The notes below the pieces were generated by a model that was not told the origin of the DNA, did not search any database, and was given only the letters and a program-made list of their open reading frames with translations. Source: Drosophila persimilis (Eukaryota > Arthropoda > Insecta > Diptera > Drosophilidae). Taken from it: DNA of 64,000 nucleotides. The stretch's first letter is position 1. Every line of letters starts with the position of its first letter. The position numbers and the translations under genes are program-made. The stretch lies in assembly GCF_003286085.1 (NCBI RefSeq), contig NW_020825322.1, forward strand, positions 1,612,001 through 1,676,000, read 5' to 3'. This document shows, piece by piece, positions 12,864-24,300 of this stretch.

Positions 12864-15136
12864 AGAACTGTGATGTAAGACTGATTTTCCACCAACTGAG
12901 AATTGTGTGCGTGTGTGTTCTCAAGATCTCAAGATTGAAATCGGGCTGGGGGCTTAGACGGGGGCTTCGTTCTGGGGTGGGTACGGATTGAACGTGGGGG
13001 AGTATCGTATTGCACTGGTTTATCGGCTTATAGGTTGTGTCGGATAGTCAGGTTCGTGTTTTCGAGTTCTATATTGGGTTCTATATTGTCGTGGATGCCT
13101 GGGATCAGATCAGATCGGATCCCGCTTAGCTTACATACATATGTAGAAGGAAACCAATGGTTTGAAGGACTTTACTTTGAATAACCATGGGAGCGTTTTC
13201 AAGGGGGGAATTCAGATAGTTTTGGGTAGAGTTTGCTATAGAGGTTGCTAGGTTTGTTTGCCTATGACTCCGACGCCATTGATAACATTTATCTAAAAAT
13301 AATATAATTTTTCGTATGTATAGTATGTACATATATAGTCGTATCCCATTATGATATTGAACGCCTTGATTTCGACAGCAACACAATTATTGTTAAAGAG
13401 CTTTTCGCAATTTTACTTTGGACACGATTTCGACTATTTATAAGTTTTATTGTTTTACAATTTATATTCCGGTTGGTTTTTCATTTGTAAGGTCTTCGTT
13501 GAATTTAAATTTAGTTGTAGATTTAGTTTTAGTTTATGTTTTGAAAGCTTTCGAGGTTTTTCAGCTAAGGTACAATTTTGCTACAGGTTTTCATCTACTT
13601 GGAATAGAGTTCACATCGCCTCACCTGACGACTAGTGTGTTTTCGGTTTCGGTTTCTGCTCCGGGCTCTGCTCCGGTTTCTTCTCCGGTTTCTGTTTCTG
13701 TATCAGTTTCTGTTTCAGTTTAATTTGCTGTTTCGGTTACTCCTGGAAGACTACAGCTAAAGTACACAGCTATGTATTGTAAATATAGGGGTTTTAAAAT
13801 GCAACAATTACTTTGAGTTTAGAGTAATATAGAGAAGGATTCTTTAGTAGGTTTAACTGCGAACTGCAAGCAAATGAAAAACCATTTCCACACTATATAC
13901 ATTGAGAATTCATTTTCAACATTTTCTCTTCTATTTCTAATAGTTTTCTTCATCTTCGTTTGTTGCTTTTGACTGTTAGTGTTTGTGTCACTTATATCTA
14001 GCTACAAAAAATTACATTAACACACCAATTCACTTGATAAATACTCGTATTGTAAGCATACAGGTCTACACTGTATGTATGTATGTGTGTACAACGTACA
14101 TACATGCATGGGATATCGGTTAATGCTACTCCTTTTGTTGTAGTTTTAGTTGCTGTAACTGTTTGCCTTATGCATTGTTGCTGTGGTCCAATTTCTTATT
14201 CAAACATTTGTTTTATATTTGATTTGCCTTCAACTTCCAATACTCTCCAACACACTCACTGGTTGCCTGGTTGCACAGACTGGACATACATACATACATG
14301 TATATCTCTCAGTATATACAGGCAGACTAGAAGGCATTCATTCCCCATCGCCATCCCCCTCTGATCCCTATACGAGTAATTTGGCAATGGAAATACCCAC
14401 TTTGCAATGACAACAACCAAATGGAATAAATTCAACAACATGCTCAAGGGAACACTATTACATTTACTGGTACTGTGTCCTCCTCTATGGGTTTGTTATC
14501 ATTATTTTGATTTAGACAGCACAGAGTTCACATTTAATTATCTACACATAGATCTTTTTTTTAAATATTTTATTTTAAGTAGAAAGTCAAAATGGTTCCA
14601 ATTAAGTTTCAATTATGTTGAAATTCATATACATATATTTTTCTTTGCTAGTTCCTGTTTTTCGACTTGTTTTTTTTTGTTTTTTGTTTTGTTCTTTAGG
14701 TTTTTCTCATTCGTATAAATATAGTTTTTCTGTCATTCAATTTTCTCAATATATGTACTTTCTTTGTTTTAATCATTAAGAGTAAGGTATTAGTTTTAGT
14801 TTTAGTTTTCATTGTATAAAGCTTTCGTTTGGTATGCCGTAGACATATACATATAAATTTTCAATGGGCCATTTCTTGGGATGGGGGGAGTACTTACATG
14901 CAGAACATGGGTTAAAACATTTGCCTTGGCTTTTGCTTCAAAAACTGAACGAAACTGCTTGCTTGGGTCCATCAGATGGTCAAGCAGCAGCTGCTTGCAC
15001 TTGCATGACGCGCGAATATACTTACAGAGATAGAACTGCTTGCAAGCAGTGTTTGTTTGGGTTCGGTGTTGCGGCTAACCCATTAAATGCCACCCTGCTA
15101 ATTATGCAGCCAATGGAGTATGTTCATAGCTGTTTC

Positions 15137-15170
<34 letters not shown>
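15137..15170. repeat. (GTT)n trinucleotide repeat
   Basis: About eleven GTT units. They are CAA/AAC on the minus strand and lie in non-coding sequence. Confidence 0.9.
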
Positions 15171-15425
15171 CTTGCTGGTGCTCTGACTGGACTGCTGCGA
15201 TGTCGCTGCATTTTGTTGCAGTTATATGTAGTCGCTGCATAAACACATCCACACTCTTGACCATAATTGCATATTTATGGACATTTGGTAGCTATGTATA
15301 TTCATTTTTTTTGTTTTTGTTCTGTCTTTCTGTTTGTCAGAATCGCGTTGCTTTTTCTCGTTGCGCATTTCATTTTGTTTTTATGCAAATTTCTGCTAGT
15401 ATGCGTATGTGGTTGAATTTGAGTG

Positions 15426-15655
15426 TATGCGTGTGCGTGCGTGTGTGTGTGTGTGTGTGTGTACCGGGCCAGCAGCAATAAGCAGAGAAAAAGAGGAAGA
15501 GAAAGAGAGAGAGAGAGAGAGAAAGAGAAATAAAGCAGATATTTTAATTGCCATACACGAATTTCAATTCCCATGCGTTTGTATCCTTGTTTGCTTTGTC
15601 TTGCTTGTCTGTGTCTGTATGTGTGTGTGTGTGTGTGTGTATGCGTGTGTGTTTC
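15426..15655. repeat. Cluster of GT, GA and GT microsatellites
   Basis: A GT run (about 15434-15462), a GA run (about 15490-15525) and a second GT run (about 15617-15640) lie within 230 bp. Confidence 0.85.
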
Positions 15656-17362
15656 CTTGTTGTGTCCAATGTGGCATAATGAAAACAACAACAACCAAAA
15701 GCATGTCAAGCAATAACAGTTAGCAAAAAAAGTTAACGCTTAGCAAACTTTGCCCAACTCGCATCGTCAATGGGCTCCTGCTCCTCGAACAAAGTTTGAA
15801 AAGAGTTGGCACACACACATACAAATTCGTTTATAATACATATAGAGTGGAGTAGTATAATGGCATGACAGGCGTCGCATCCAATTAAATTTGCCCAATA
15901 AAGAAGAAGAAAGTTGGCTAAAATACGAGTACGAGTACGAGTAATCACGCAAAAAGCGGCTACCTAAATGCAACACATACATATGTACATATTTTTTGCC
16001 AAAGAGTTTCACATTTTTAATCATTTTACGAGTATCTATGTATGTATCTGATCCCGTTTCGAGTCGAGCGAAATACTATTTAATTTGCATTTCAATGACA
16101 GCGATTTTTTCTCCTGTCAAACGACGACACTTTATTTGCTGAAAGTGTCCTCTACTCTGTTCATTTAATCTGCATACTCGTTTCATTTCGTTTCGTTACG
16201 TTTCGTTTCATTCAATAAGCAATAATAATATTACCACACTTTTTCACAATTCTGTATCACTTTTTACCGTGTGGGGTTTTCGATTAATTTCCATTTGACA
16301 TTGAAAAGTGCTGCGCTGAAATATAATTAAAGAATAAACATCACTTTTATTCGCGGAATTTCGTTGAAGAGTGAAAATTGTTGCATTTCGACAGACCAGA
16401 CCTCTCTACTGTTTCAAGTGGCGACTACATACATACATACATACATATATGTAGTAAAGTTGAATTTATTTTTTTTAGGATTGGTCTCTGGTCTCACACT
16501 CGCACTCCCACACTCACACCCACATTCAGAATCACTTTGATCCTGCTTGCGCTTACAATAGATATCGTTTCTTGAGCAATACATCTGCAGACAACGTTCG
16601 TTTCTCCTGCCTCGAGTTTAACCCACTTTATTTTACAGTTTTGTATACTAGGCATATTCTTATTCATACAATATATTGTATTTCTTCTGGTTTTGGTTTC
16701 GGTTTCGGTTTTGTTTTTCCATCACAGCTAACGTCAATTTGTAACTCTAGGACATCTAACAACATTTATGTATATGAATATTATGGTTGGAGTAGGGGAA
16801 ATGTTAAACAAACGAAAATCAAACGAAAAGGATACAATTTGTAAACATACTCTTTTCAAATAAGTTTATTTGGGGCCCTTCTGTTATGCAATTCATCAAC
16901 CTATATATAATTTCCATAGATATCTATATTTAAGACTATAACACATTTGACAGTTTGCAACATCGATCAATGTACACATACATACATACACACACAGAGA
17001 GAACAAAGAACTCTGATAACTTAATTTAGCTAATAAAAAATAATAACGATAACAATAATTATAGGTAATAGTAACAGAAATGCAAAACAAATTTAGCTTT
17101 AATAAAACACACATACGTATGCATAAACAATATATATAGATATATGTATGTTCTGTAGGTACTATATATACGAGTATGTTTGGTATATATTATTTATATC
17201 TAGAAACGAACAACAACAACAACTCGACCGATTCAAAAGGTTAACTGAAATGGCGAATGGCGGAGAGAGCGTTTGGCATTCGGCTTTGACTAGATTACTT
17301 TTCGGGACTCAGGGACTCGGGGACTCAGGGATCGGCGAGAATACGGATACTCACTGCACAGA

Positions 17363-18460
17363 TTAGCAGGAGACACCCTGTTTGGCCACCGTGTACCAAG
17401 TGCTGACCGTCACCAGCGACGGCGAGTCCGGCGTGGCTGGCAGCTGCTGTTCCTCCTCTCCCTCGCCCTCTCCCTCTCCCGGCCCACCCACAACCACGTG
17501 CAATGGGGGCAAAGGCAGCTGAGCTACCTCTACGCCTCCTCCGGCTGCCATTCCTGCCGCCCTTGGTTGGACTCCGGCTGTGGCTGGACTTCGAGTGAGC
17601 TCTGTTCCTTCTGGAGCGTGCGCATCCTTTTGCTGCTGCTGCTGCTGCTGCTGACGTTGTCGGGATTTTCTTTTGCTCTTTTTTGATCCAGCAGCCATCT
17701 TGGGCTGCAACTGCAGCTGCGATTGTAGCTGGGGCTGTGACTGCGGATGGTGGAAGTGCATGGGCTGCGGTGTGTGCAGGTCGCGACCCACCTGCGGCCC
17801 CACCTGCGGGCAGCGGAAGCGAATGGCCTGCTCGTTGGCCACGTTCAGCTCGGGCCAGCGCGTTGGCTGATGCTGATGCTGATGCTGTTGCTGGTGTTGC
17901 CCCGTCCTCTGATGATTTGGCTGGCGCTTCCTGCTCTTACTGCGCTTGTGCGACTTGGACGTGGACTTGGAACGGGATCTGTATTGGCGCATTGGTCGCT
18001 GAAGGACTTCCCATTGGGGACGTTGGCAGTGCCGACAAATAGCCGTGCGACTAATGCCGTCTTCATCCTCATCATCATCATCGTCAGTTTTGTCATCCTC
18101 CTCATCATCGTACTCATCGTACTCCTCTTCGTGGTGGTGGTGGTGGTGGTGGTGCTGCTGGTGGTGCTGCTGCTGCTGGTGGTGGTGGTGGATGTTGCAG
18201 TTCATTGTGCTGGCCGTTGCCGCTGATGTTGTTGTGGGTGTGGTGCTGCCGCCGCTGCCACCGTCCATGTCGATGATGTGGCAGCCTATGGCTGCCGCTT
18301 GCTGTCTAGTGCTATGTTGTTGCTGTTGTTTTTGCTGTTGCTTGTTCTTCGTCTTGTGGTTTGACTTACGTTTCTCTGGCTCCTGCTGTCGTTGCTGCTG
18401 GCTGCGACTGCGTCGCGGCCGTCGCACCGTGTACTCATCGCCCTTGTCGGTCGGATATGG
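17363..18460 (-). CDS. In-frame 365-codon extension beyond the TGA (readthrough candidate)
   Basis: Reading on from the TGA in the same frame gives 365 codons to a TAA at 17365-17363. The extension starts PYPTDKGDEYTVRRP. It has an Arg/Gln/Lys-rich part (12-48), Gly/Thr/Ser (66-84), His/Gln (91-109), a dense Asp/Glu tract (110-134), a CxxC (CRHC, 142-145) with nearby Trp, an Arg/Ser/Lys-rich tract (161-180), Gln/His and basic Lys/Gln patches, and an end TWYTVAKQGVSC. Codons in the non-repetitive stretches (for example those for PELNVANEQAIRFRCPQV) end mostly in G or C, as in translated fly genes, so this is very likely coding. Translation could come from UGA readthrough, known in many neural fly genes and favoured by UGA-C, or from an alternative acceptor that skips the stop. 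No known domain is recognised. Confidence 0.72.
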   Translation of the reverse strand, partial: PYPTDKGDEYTVRRPRRSRSQQQRQQEPEKRKSNHKTKNKQQQKQQQQHSTRQQAAAIGCHIIDMDGGSGGSTTPTTTSAATASTMNCNIHHHHQQQQHHQQHHHHHHHHEEEYDEYDDEEDDKTDDDDDEDEDGISRTAICRHCQRPQWEVLQRPMRQYRSRSKSTSKSHKRSKSRKRQPNHQRTGQHQQQHQHQHQPTRWPELNVANEQAIRFRCPQVGPQVGRDLHTPQPMHFHHPQSQPQLQSQLQLQPKMAAGSKKSKRKSRQRQQQQQQQQKDAHAPEGTELTRSPATAGVQPRAAGMAAGGGVEVAQLPLPPLHVVVGGPGEGEGEGEEEQQLPATPDSPSLVTVSTWYTVAKQGVSC

Positions 18461-18463
18461 TCA
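18460..18463 (-). promoter_or_regulatory. Leaky-context stop codon TGA-C
   Basis: The KChIP-type ORF ends in TGA followed directly by CCA. UGA followed by C is the stop context most often associated with readthrough in Drosophila and other eukaryotes. Here it separates two coding segments in the same frame. That it functions as a recoding site is an inference. Confidence 0.55.
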
Positions 18464-18571
18464 GAATGATGTATCAAATACGGACATAGATCTGGAAATG
18501 GCATCATCGTTGCGACAGGCCTCTAGGAACTCCTCAAGCGTCACAACGCCATCGCGATTGATATCCATTTT
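18461..18571 (-). CDS. KChIP-like gene, exon 5: EF-hand 4 and first stop
   Basis: The acceptor is TATTCCACAG before 18571. 36 codons encode [15 protein letters not shown], completing EF4, then LEACRNDD and the C-terminal [11 protein letters not shown], followed by TGA at 18463-18461. The length and ending match the normal KChIP C-terminus, so the TGA is the family-typical stop. The next base is C, and the frame continues open beyond it (see the extension entry). Confidence 0.95.
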   Translation of the reverse strand, partial: KMDINRDGVVTLEEFLEACRNDDAISRSMSVFDTSF

Positions 18572-21326
18572 CTGTGGAATAGAGGAGGATTTCAATTGGA
18601 ATAAACCTAGCCTTGTCTGTAATGCAATGACAGTTTGAGATCTTCGTGATGGACTGTGAATGATTTCGAGGGCCATCTATCATCTATCGTCAATTTCTCA
18701 TCGCTCTCCCAAAACATAATTGAGAAGTGTCGCGTGCGAATTTGCTTTGCCCAATTTATTTCGAGTGCTATCCCCAAGCCCCAGCCTAAGCCCAAGCCCA
18801 ATAGCAACAAGGCAACGACCTCTAATGACAATGCGTGACTGGCAAGCCAAGTCGCTCCGCTCCCAAGTGTTCCCCTCCCCCCGGCGGGCAGAGAGCCGTT
18901 CTGGCCAGCAAATTGAAATAGACAATTGGCATTTGCATAATGCAAAGTAAATAAGTTTCATGTTCGTGCACTCGTCCAGACACAAATTCAAATCGTATAA
19001 TTACCATAAATAATCGCTGCGAATGGTTTTAGATTTCCCCAGCAGCAGGGCCGGGCAAGCGTACAGGGGGGAGGGGCGGCAGGGGGAGGGGGGGGGGGAC
19101 ACATACCTGAAAGATTTGCTCCACTTTGCCCTTGATCTTCTCCTCCTCGGGATACTCGTCGGGCAGGCGGCCCATTAGCTCGTATATGGCAGTCACAATG
19201 TCAGTCATTTCCTCCCTCGTAATGAAGCCATCTCCATTGATGTCGTACAGCGAGAAGGTCCAGCGTAGTTTCTCCTCCACGGAGCCACGCGACAATATCG
19301 AAAGTCCTTGAACGAAGTCCTGTGGCAGCAACAACAAAAAAAAGACAAGAAAAAGCAAGCTCGCGTAAGTACACAGCTGGAAAAGAGAGAACCAAGAGAG
19401 GGGCACGGGCACACCAGTGAGGTGAGAGTGAGGCCCTCAGCGAGCCCCTCAGTGAGCCCCTCAGACATGGAGACATGGGACATACAGAATTAGAGGTATA
19501 AAAGAAATTGAAAATATGTTTTAAGAAATTGCTCGTAAACCGCAGCCCATGAGCACGTGCTGTACATCGTCTTCCTGGCGATAGCCTTGTCATGCCTCAT
19601 CCCCCATCCCCCATCTGTTTTCTGCTGCTGCTGTTCCTGCTGCGAGTACTGCTTCTGAAGCTGAAGTAGACATTTATTCCTATGCTTTGTATGACAAATG
19701 TACCTAGATAAGAACTTGCGGTGGAGTGGGCGAAACTTTTTACGACCCTCTCCTCTCAGGACTTGTACTGTAGGAGGTGTTGAGATATTTCGGCAAGGCC
19801 CTAGCCACAGCTGACAGAAGACTGAGTCTCGGAGTTTGCATACTATCCCGGACAAACCGAATGGGAGACGAGACCAGAGGCAAAAGCGAGCCAGCAGAAA
19901 GTGGCCAGGGGCAGTAGCTGGAGCTGGAGCAGGAGCATCATTTGTGTGTTGTTCTGGCCATTTGGGCAATTGCAATGTCCAACTAATTTATCAAACCGAA
20001 ATGGAATAGAAAAACTGGCACGAGTTTCAACGAAAAACGATGTTAGACCAAGTACAAGACACATCACCAACTTTCACCATTCGACGTAGACAAATGGCAG
20101 AGAATATCAAAATGGCACAACAACAACAAGTTTAAAAATGGAAAATCCTATAGGAGTATTAAAGGGAAGCAAAGTTTGGAAGTGTCCCCTCTCAAGCGAA
20201 TACTGACCAGCATCGGGGGCTGTACGAGCATTCCATGGTGGTTGTTGGAATCGGAATTTTTCTTCGAAAAATACTTTCTAACGCGGATCAAAGTTTTCTA
20301 GAGTTTTCTAAATAATATTAAGAAAATTGTTTTCCATATCAGGGATTGCTCCACAGAAAACACATATCTATATATTTTGTCCTTGCCATTAAAAAAGGTT
20401 TCCAAAATTTCCGAAATATGGAAAATGTTATGCCACAGTTTGCTGGTATTTTCGCGAGCGTTGGAAGTAGATGAATGCCCTCAATTCTTATTTTTCTTAA
20501 GTGGCCGATAATCCAATAGAATGGCGGTGTGCCCCGCTGCTGGGGGCATGTCAGGCTCCGCCATTTTGCACTTCTTGTGGCACTTCTGACTAGCCGTAAG
20601 TAATTTTTCACTGCTTTCTGCTTTCAGCATTCAACATTCATACGAGTAGATGCCACAATTGCTGCTCTCCGTACTGTATTCACTGTACTGTACTCCTGCT
20701 TTGGTATGACGCCTTCTCAATTGCTTTTATCTCACACACTTGAGCAATTTATCTTTTCTGCCAGCGTAAACAGGTCGCTGGCACTCTCTTTGCCTTCCCT
20801 CTTGGCGTATTGGCCCCAACCCACAATTTCAGTACGGCCATGACAGCATTGTGTGTTTGTGGCTCTCATTGTTCTTGTTGTTAGCTATTCCCTCTGATGG
20901 TGGGCCCTCTGTGTGTGTTCTACTCCTGTTGGCAGTTTAATAAACGCGACTGTCATGCAAATCGCGCATAAAACACCTTGCAACAATATGTGAAACTTAA
21001 TTGAAAAGCGGAAGTCTACTTAGTCCGACCGTCACATACAAAACTAGGGGTTTGCCTTTGCCTTTTACCGGGCACTTCCTGCCCTTGCCCCATGCCCGTG
21101 CCCCGTGCCCCTTGCCCCTTGCGCCTTGCCTTTCGCCTGCCCCGCGAGAGGCGGTTGTACATGCTTTATATCGAGTACGTGCCTTGTAGTCATTACAATT
21201 TTGAGGTCATTATTCAACGGCGAAAATGGCGAGGCCGGCAAAAAGCTAAAGGCTCACAGAGATAAGCTGCTTTGGAGGGGCAGGGAGGACTTTCTTATGT
21301 GTATGCATGTGGGTTTATATTTCGTA

Positions 21327-21359
<33 letters not shown>

Positions 21360-24300
21360 ACGACTGTACATTTTGGTCTCTCTCCCTCAGTGATGGACTG
21401 CGGACGTGATTGTGCTTATTATTCGAAGTACGTGAGATGTAAAGGGCCCTTTTATCCCTGTTCGTGTCACGAGTTCCTCTCTAGCAAGGCCTCGCCTCCT
21501 TTTCCGCCTTTTCCTCCCGGTTCTGTCCATTCTGGAGGTCTGGTTCTATTGTTTGACTTGGGTTTTTGCGTTTATCTGCGTCGCTTTTTTATGGCGTGAA
21601 GGGACACACACTAGTGTCTTCTGTCTTCTGTCTTCTGTGGGTATCCAGCTCTGCCTGTGCTCCTCTTAGTCGCTACCACAGGACCCCTGCATGACAAAGT
21701 TGGCGTTAAAATCGCCATAATTCATCGTTTCAATGGCGCTGTGTGCTTTCTCCAGAACACCAGAGCCACCTCCCCACGCCGCAACACATTCCCCTCTCTC
21801 GCTGCGGCTGGGGCTGGGGCTGGCTTGAAGGCGTCACGGCCGGAAGTGGAGTTCATGTTCGGACATTGCAGGGGCAGTCAAGACAGTGAATAAAGTGGAG
21901 AAAAATTATTTGCAATTTGCATGCGCCCAAGGGGGGTTGGGGGTGTGGATGGGGCCAGACGACAGTCAAACAAAAGGGCGATCGAGTGGGAGGGAATGGG
22001 AAAGAGAGGGTGCAGGGGGCCCAGAAATTCCGCATTTCTCCGTCTCACAATCTGCAGAAATGTATTCGATTTTTTGCTTTGTCTTTGCTGGAATAGAAAT
22101 GTTGACAATGACAGGCGACAGCAGAGAAACACGCGGCATCTAGTGGCAACTATATCTCTGTCCGCCCACCCCCCCCTGGAATCCCTCACTCTCCAGTTCC
22201 CTCCTCTGATTTCAATTTCGAGACATTTTCCTTGATTTTTGATTTTGGCGCATTATTTTTTTCGAGGTTTTCCTTTCGCTTTGGCTGCTGCCATCCGCAG
22301 TGTTGCCCGCCAGCGAAAATGAACGAAATAGCTGCCAACAGAGAGAAAGGAAATTTGTGGAAAGTAAAAAGAAAGCTGGCAAAATGCAGCGGAAGCTGCC
22401 ATTAAATGTGCCACATTTTTCGCTAGCAACTATCTTTGGTTTTTTTGATTTTATCTAGCTTTTCTCATGGATTCTATATACTGTATGTATGATTAATTTT
22501 GAAGGCCAGCCTTCTGAACTGCGATCGAATAAAGAGTGACAAGGAAGTTTAACATATTTTCCGGGTTTGAAAATAAAATGGCTATAAGTTGCACAACCAC
22601 AGTGCAAGTCCTGTTTTGTCCTTGGTTCATTTCTGTGCTTTTGGTGCTCCCAATTCTACTTACTAATAAATATGTATGTACTGTTCTTACTCAATATTGC
22701 TATTCCATACATCCAATTTTAATTACTTGTTCTACTTACTATGATTCCTTTGGCGTTTAACTATTCTTTAATTTGGTTTTACTACTGCACAAAATTCATT
22801 TTCTTCCCATTATACTCGCAGATCTCCCCAGACTTGTAATTATACTGCTCCTCAAAACGTATGCCTCCCTTCCCAATAGCCGAACACTTTTCTGGGGCCG
22901 AAAATGGGCCAAAGGAGGCGCCACGCTTTGATTACTTAAAGGGCGAGGACGAGTAGGCTGCGAGAGGGTCTCGAGTCTTGTTGTGTGCTCTGTACTTATT
23001 ACAACTTTTATGAGCCGGCAGTTAATAGAGCGCTCAAACATCTATGTATCTGGCAGAGCAATGGACTTTGGGCTTTTTGTTCTCCGCCGTTTTGCTGCTG
23101 TCACTAATAAACCGTAACTAAATGCGATTACCCGGGACGAGGAGGAGCTGAAGGAGGAGTTGCCATGGCTGTTGCTTGCTTTGCGCATTTTGCAGCATCA
23201 TTTGGCGCCACTCTACCACTCCAGCACTCCCGCTCATCCTTCCCAGGGAGGGAGCCAAATCAGCTTCATTTAGAGACGACTCACGATGCCACACAACTTT
23301 TGCTTCTGGACTCCCAGTTACACACCGGACTCGACTTGGCTCGACTCAGCTGTCAGCCATATTTTATACTTAAAATGTCTAAAGTAATTTCATTGTACTT
23401 AGGTCCATTCCTCCTACTTCTTCGGGGATGGGATGCTGCTCTTGCAGGAGTTCCCCTTCTCACGAGTTTCTCTTTGCGCCGCATCATGGTCCGAGGATTA
23501 ACAGAGAGCGGCGACCAAGTGAATTAAATTGAATTGTTTGTCTCGAAGTACTCGAATTCTACGCACTTGCCTTGCCCATTGAGTGGCAGGATTAATTATG
23601 GATAACGATGCCCCATTCAGTGAGAAACAGCATTCTGATAAACTGCAGTGATGACTGCCAGCTGTCGACTCTGGACCCCGGACTCGTCCGTTCAATTATG
23701 TAGTTAGCCACAAATTTAGCGCAGCTCTCAGTGCTCCTGAATGACATACTGCTTCGAGCACACACACACATGGTCATGCCATTAAGGGATATTTGCTTTG
23801 GCTCGATTCGATTCGATTTAATTGCAAATGGCTCGGGCTCAGTGCCACATTTTGTTTGTACGAAAGTTGATTTCTAAGACAATTTCTCAATTTCCTTCAC
23901 TCTGCTCTGCTCCCCAGTCCAATCCGAACCGCAATTTCGTCCCGGAACATATGAAAGTCCATTAGTTCGACTCCTTGCAGACCTACCGTATAGATGTTGT
24001 GTCTCGGCAGCCAGACGGACGGAGACGAGGCACGGAAATGAGCTGCTCAAATGTTTCCCATTGCATTGCCCTCAGTTTGAGAATTTGATATGGTTTGGGG
24101 ACATTGTTATTACCAAGAGTTGTTGGTTTGGCTTGATTCGGGGGGATTTTGCTGGTGCTATCGATATGAAATAGTATCTTTGATCAGCCATCTTTAAGGA
24201 ATAATTTGGAAATACGATTTTTCCCTATTGTATACCAGAATTTTTCACCAAGAGTGGAACAAGAAGGCTTATAACAACTGTTTTCAGATAGTATCTAGAG

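Larger units (their letters stand above)
10731..17362 (-). other. Candidate long 3' UTR or downstream region of the KChIP-like gene
   Basis: The stretch has no convincing ORF. From about 11400 it is strongly T-rich on the plus strand (A-rich when read with the gene), with many GTTTT repeats, several TTTATT (AATAAA on minus, e.g. 16870-16865), and microsatellites. Neural fly genes often have multi-kilobase A/U-rich 3' UTRs, so this is plausible, but the true cleavage site cannot be chosen. A possible 42-nt exon (11376-11335) is discussed under findings. Confidence 0.35.

Noticed and set aside
14886..15022. Two further minus-strand GTAAGTA donors
   Set aside because: No open frame with coding codon use ends at either. 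They are expected by chance at this density.
14864..15481. 205-codon plus-strand frame
   Set aside because: It is long only because of the GTT and GT microsatellites (runs of Cys and Val/Cys). There is no coding bias in the unique part.
17347..17362. Strong donor GTGAGTAT eight bases after the TAA of the extension
   Set aside because: It could be a 3' UTR intron donor, but no partner acceptor can be chosen and such octamers occur by chance in 64 kb.
18045..18638. Plus-strand frame with Ser/Trp/Cys runs opposite the KChIP end
   Set aside because: It is the shadow of the His/Asp/Glu repeats coded on the minus strand and overlaps proven EF-hand exons.
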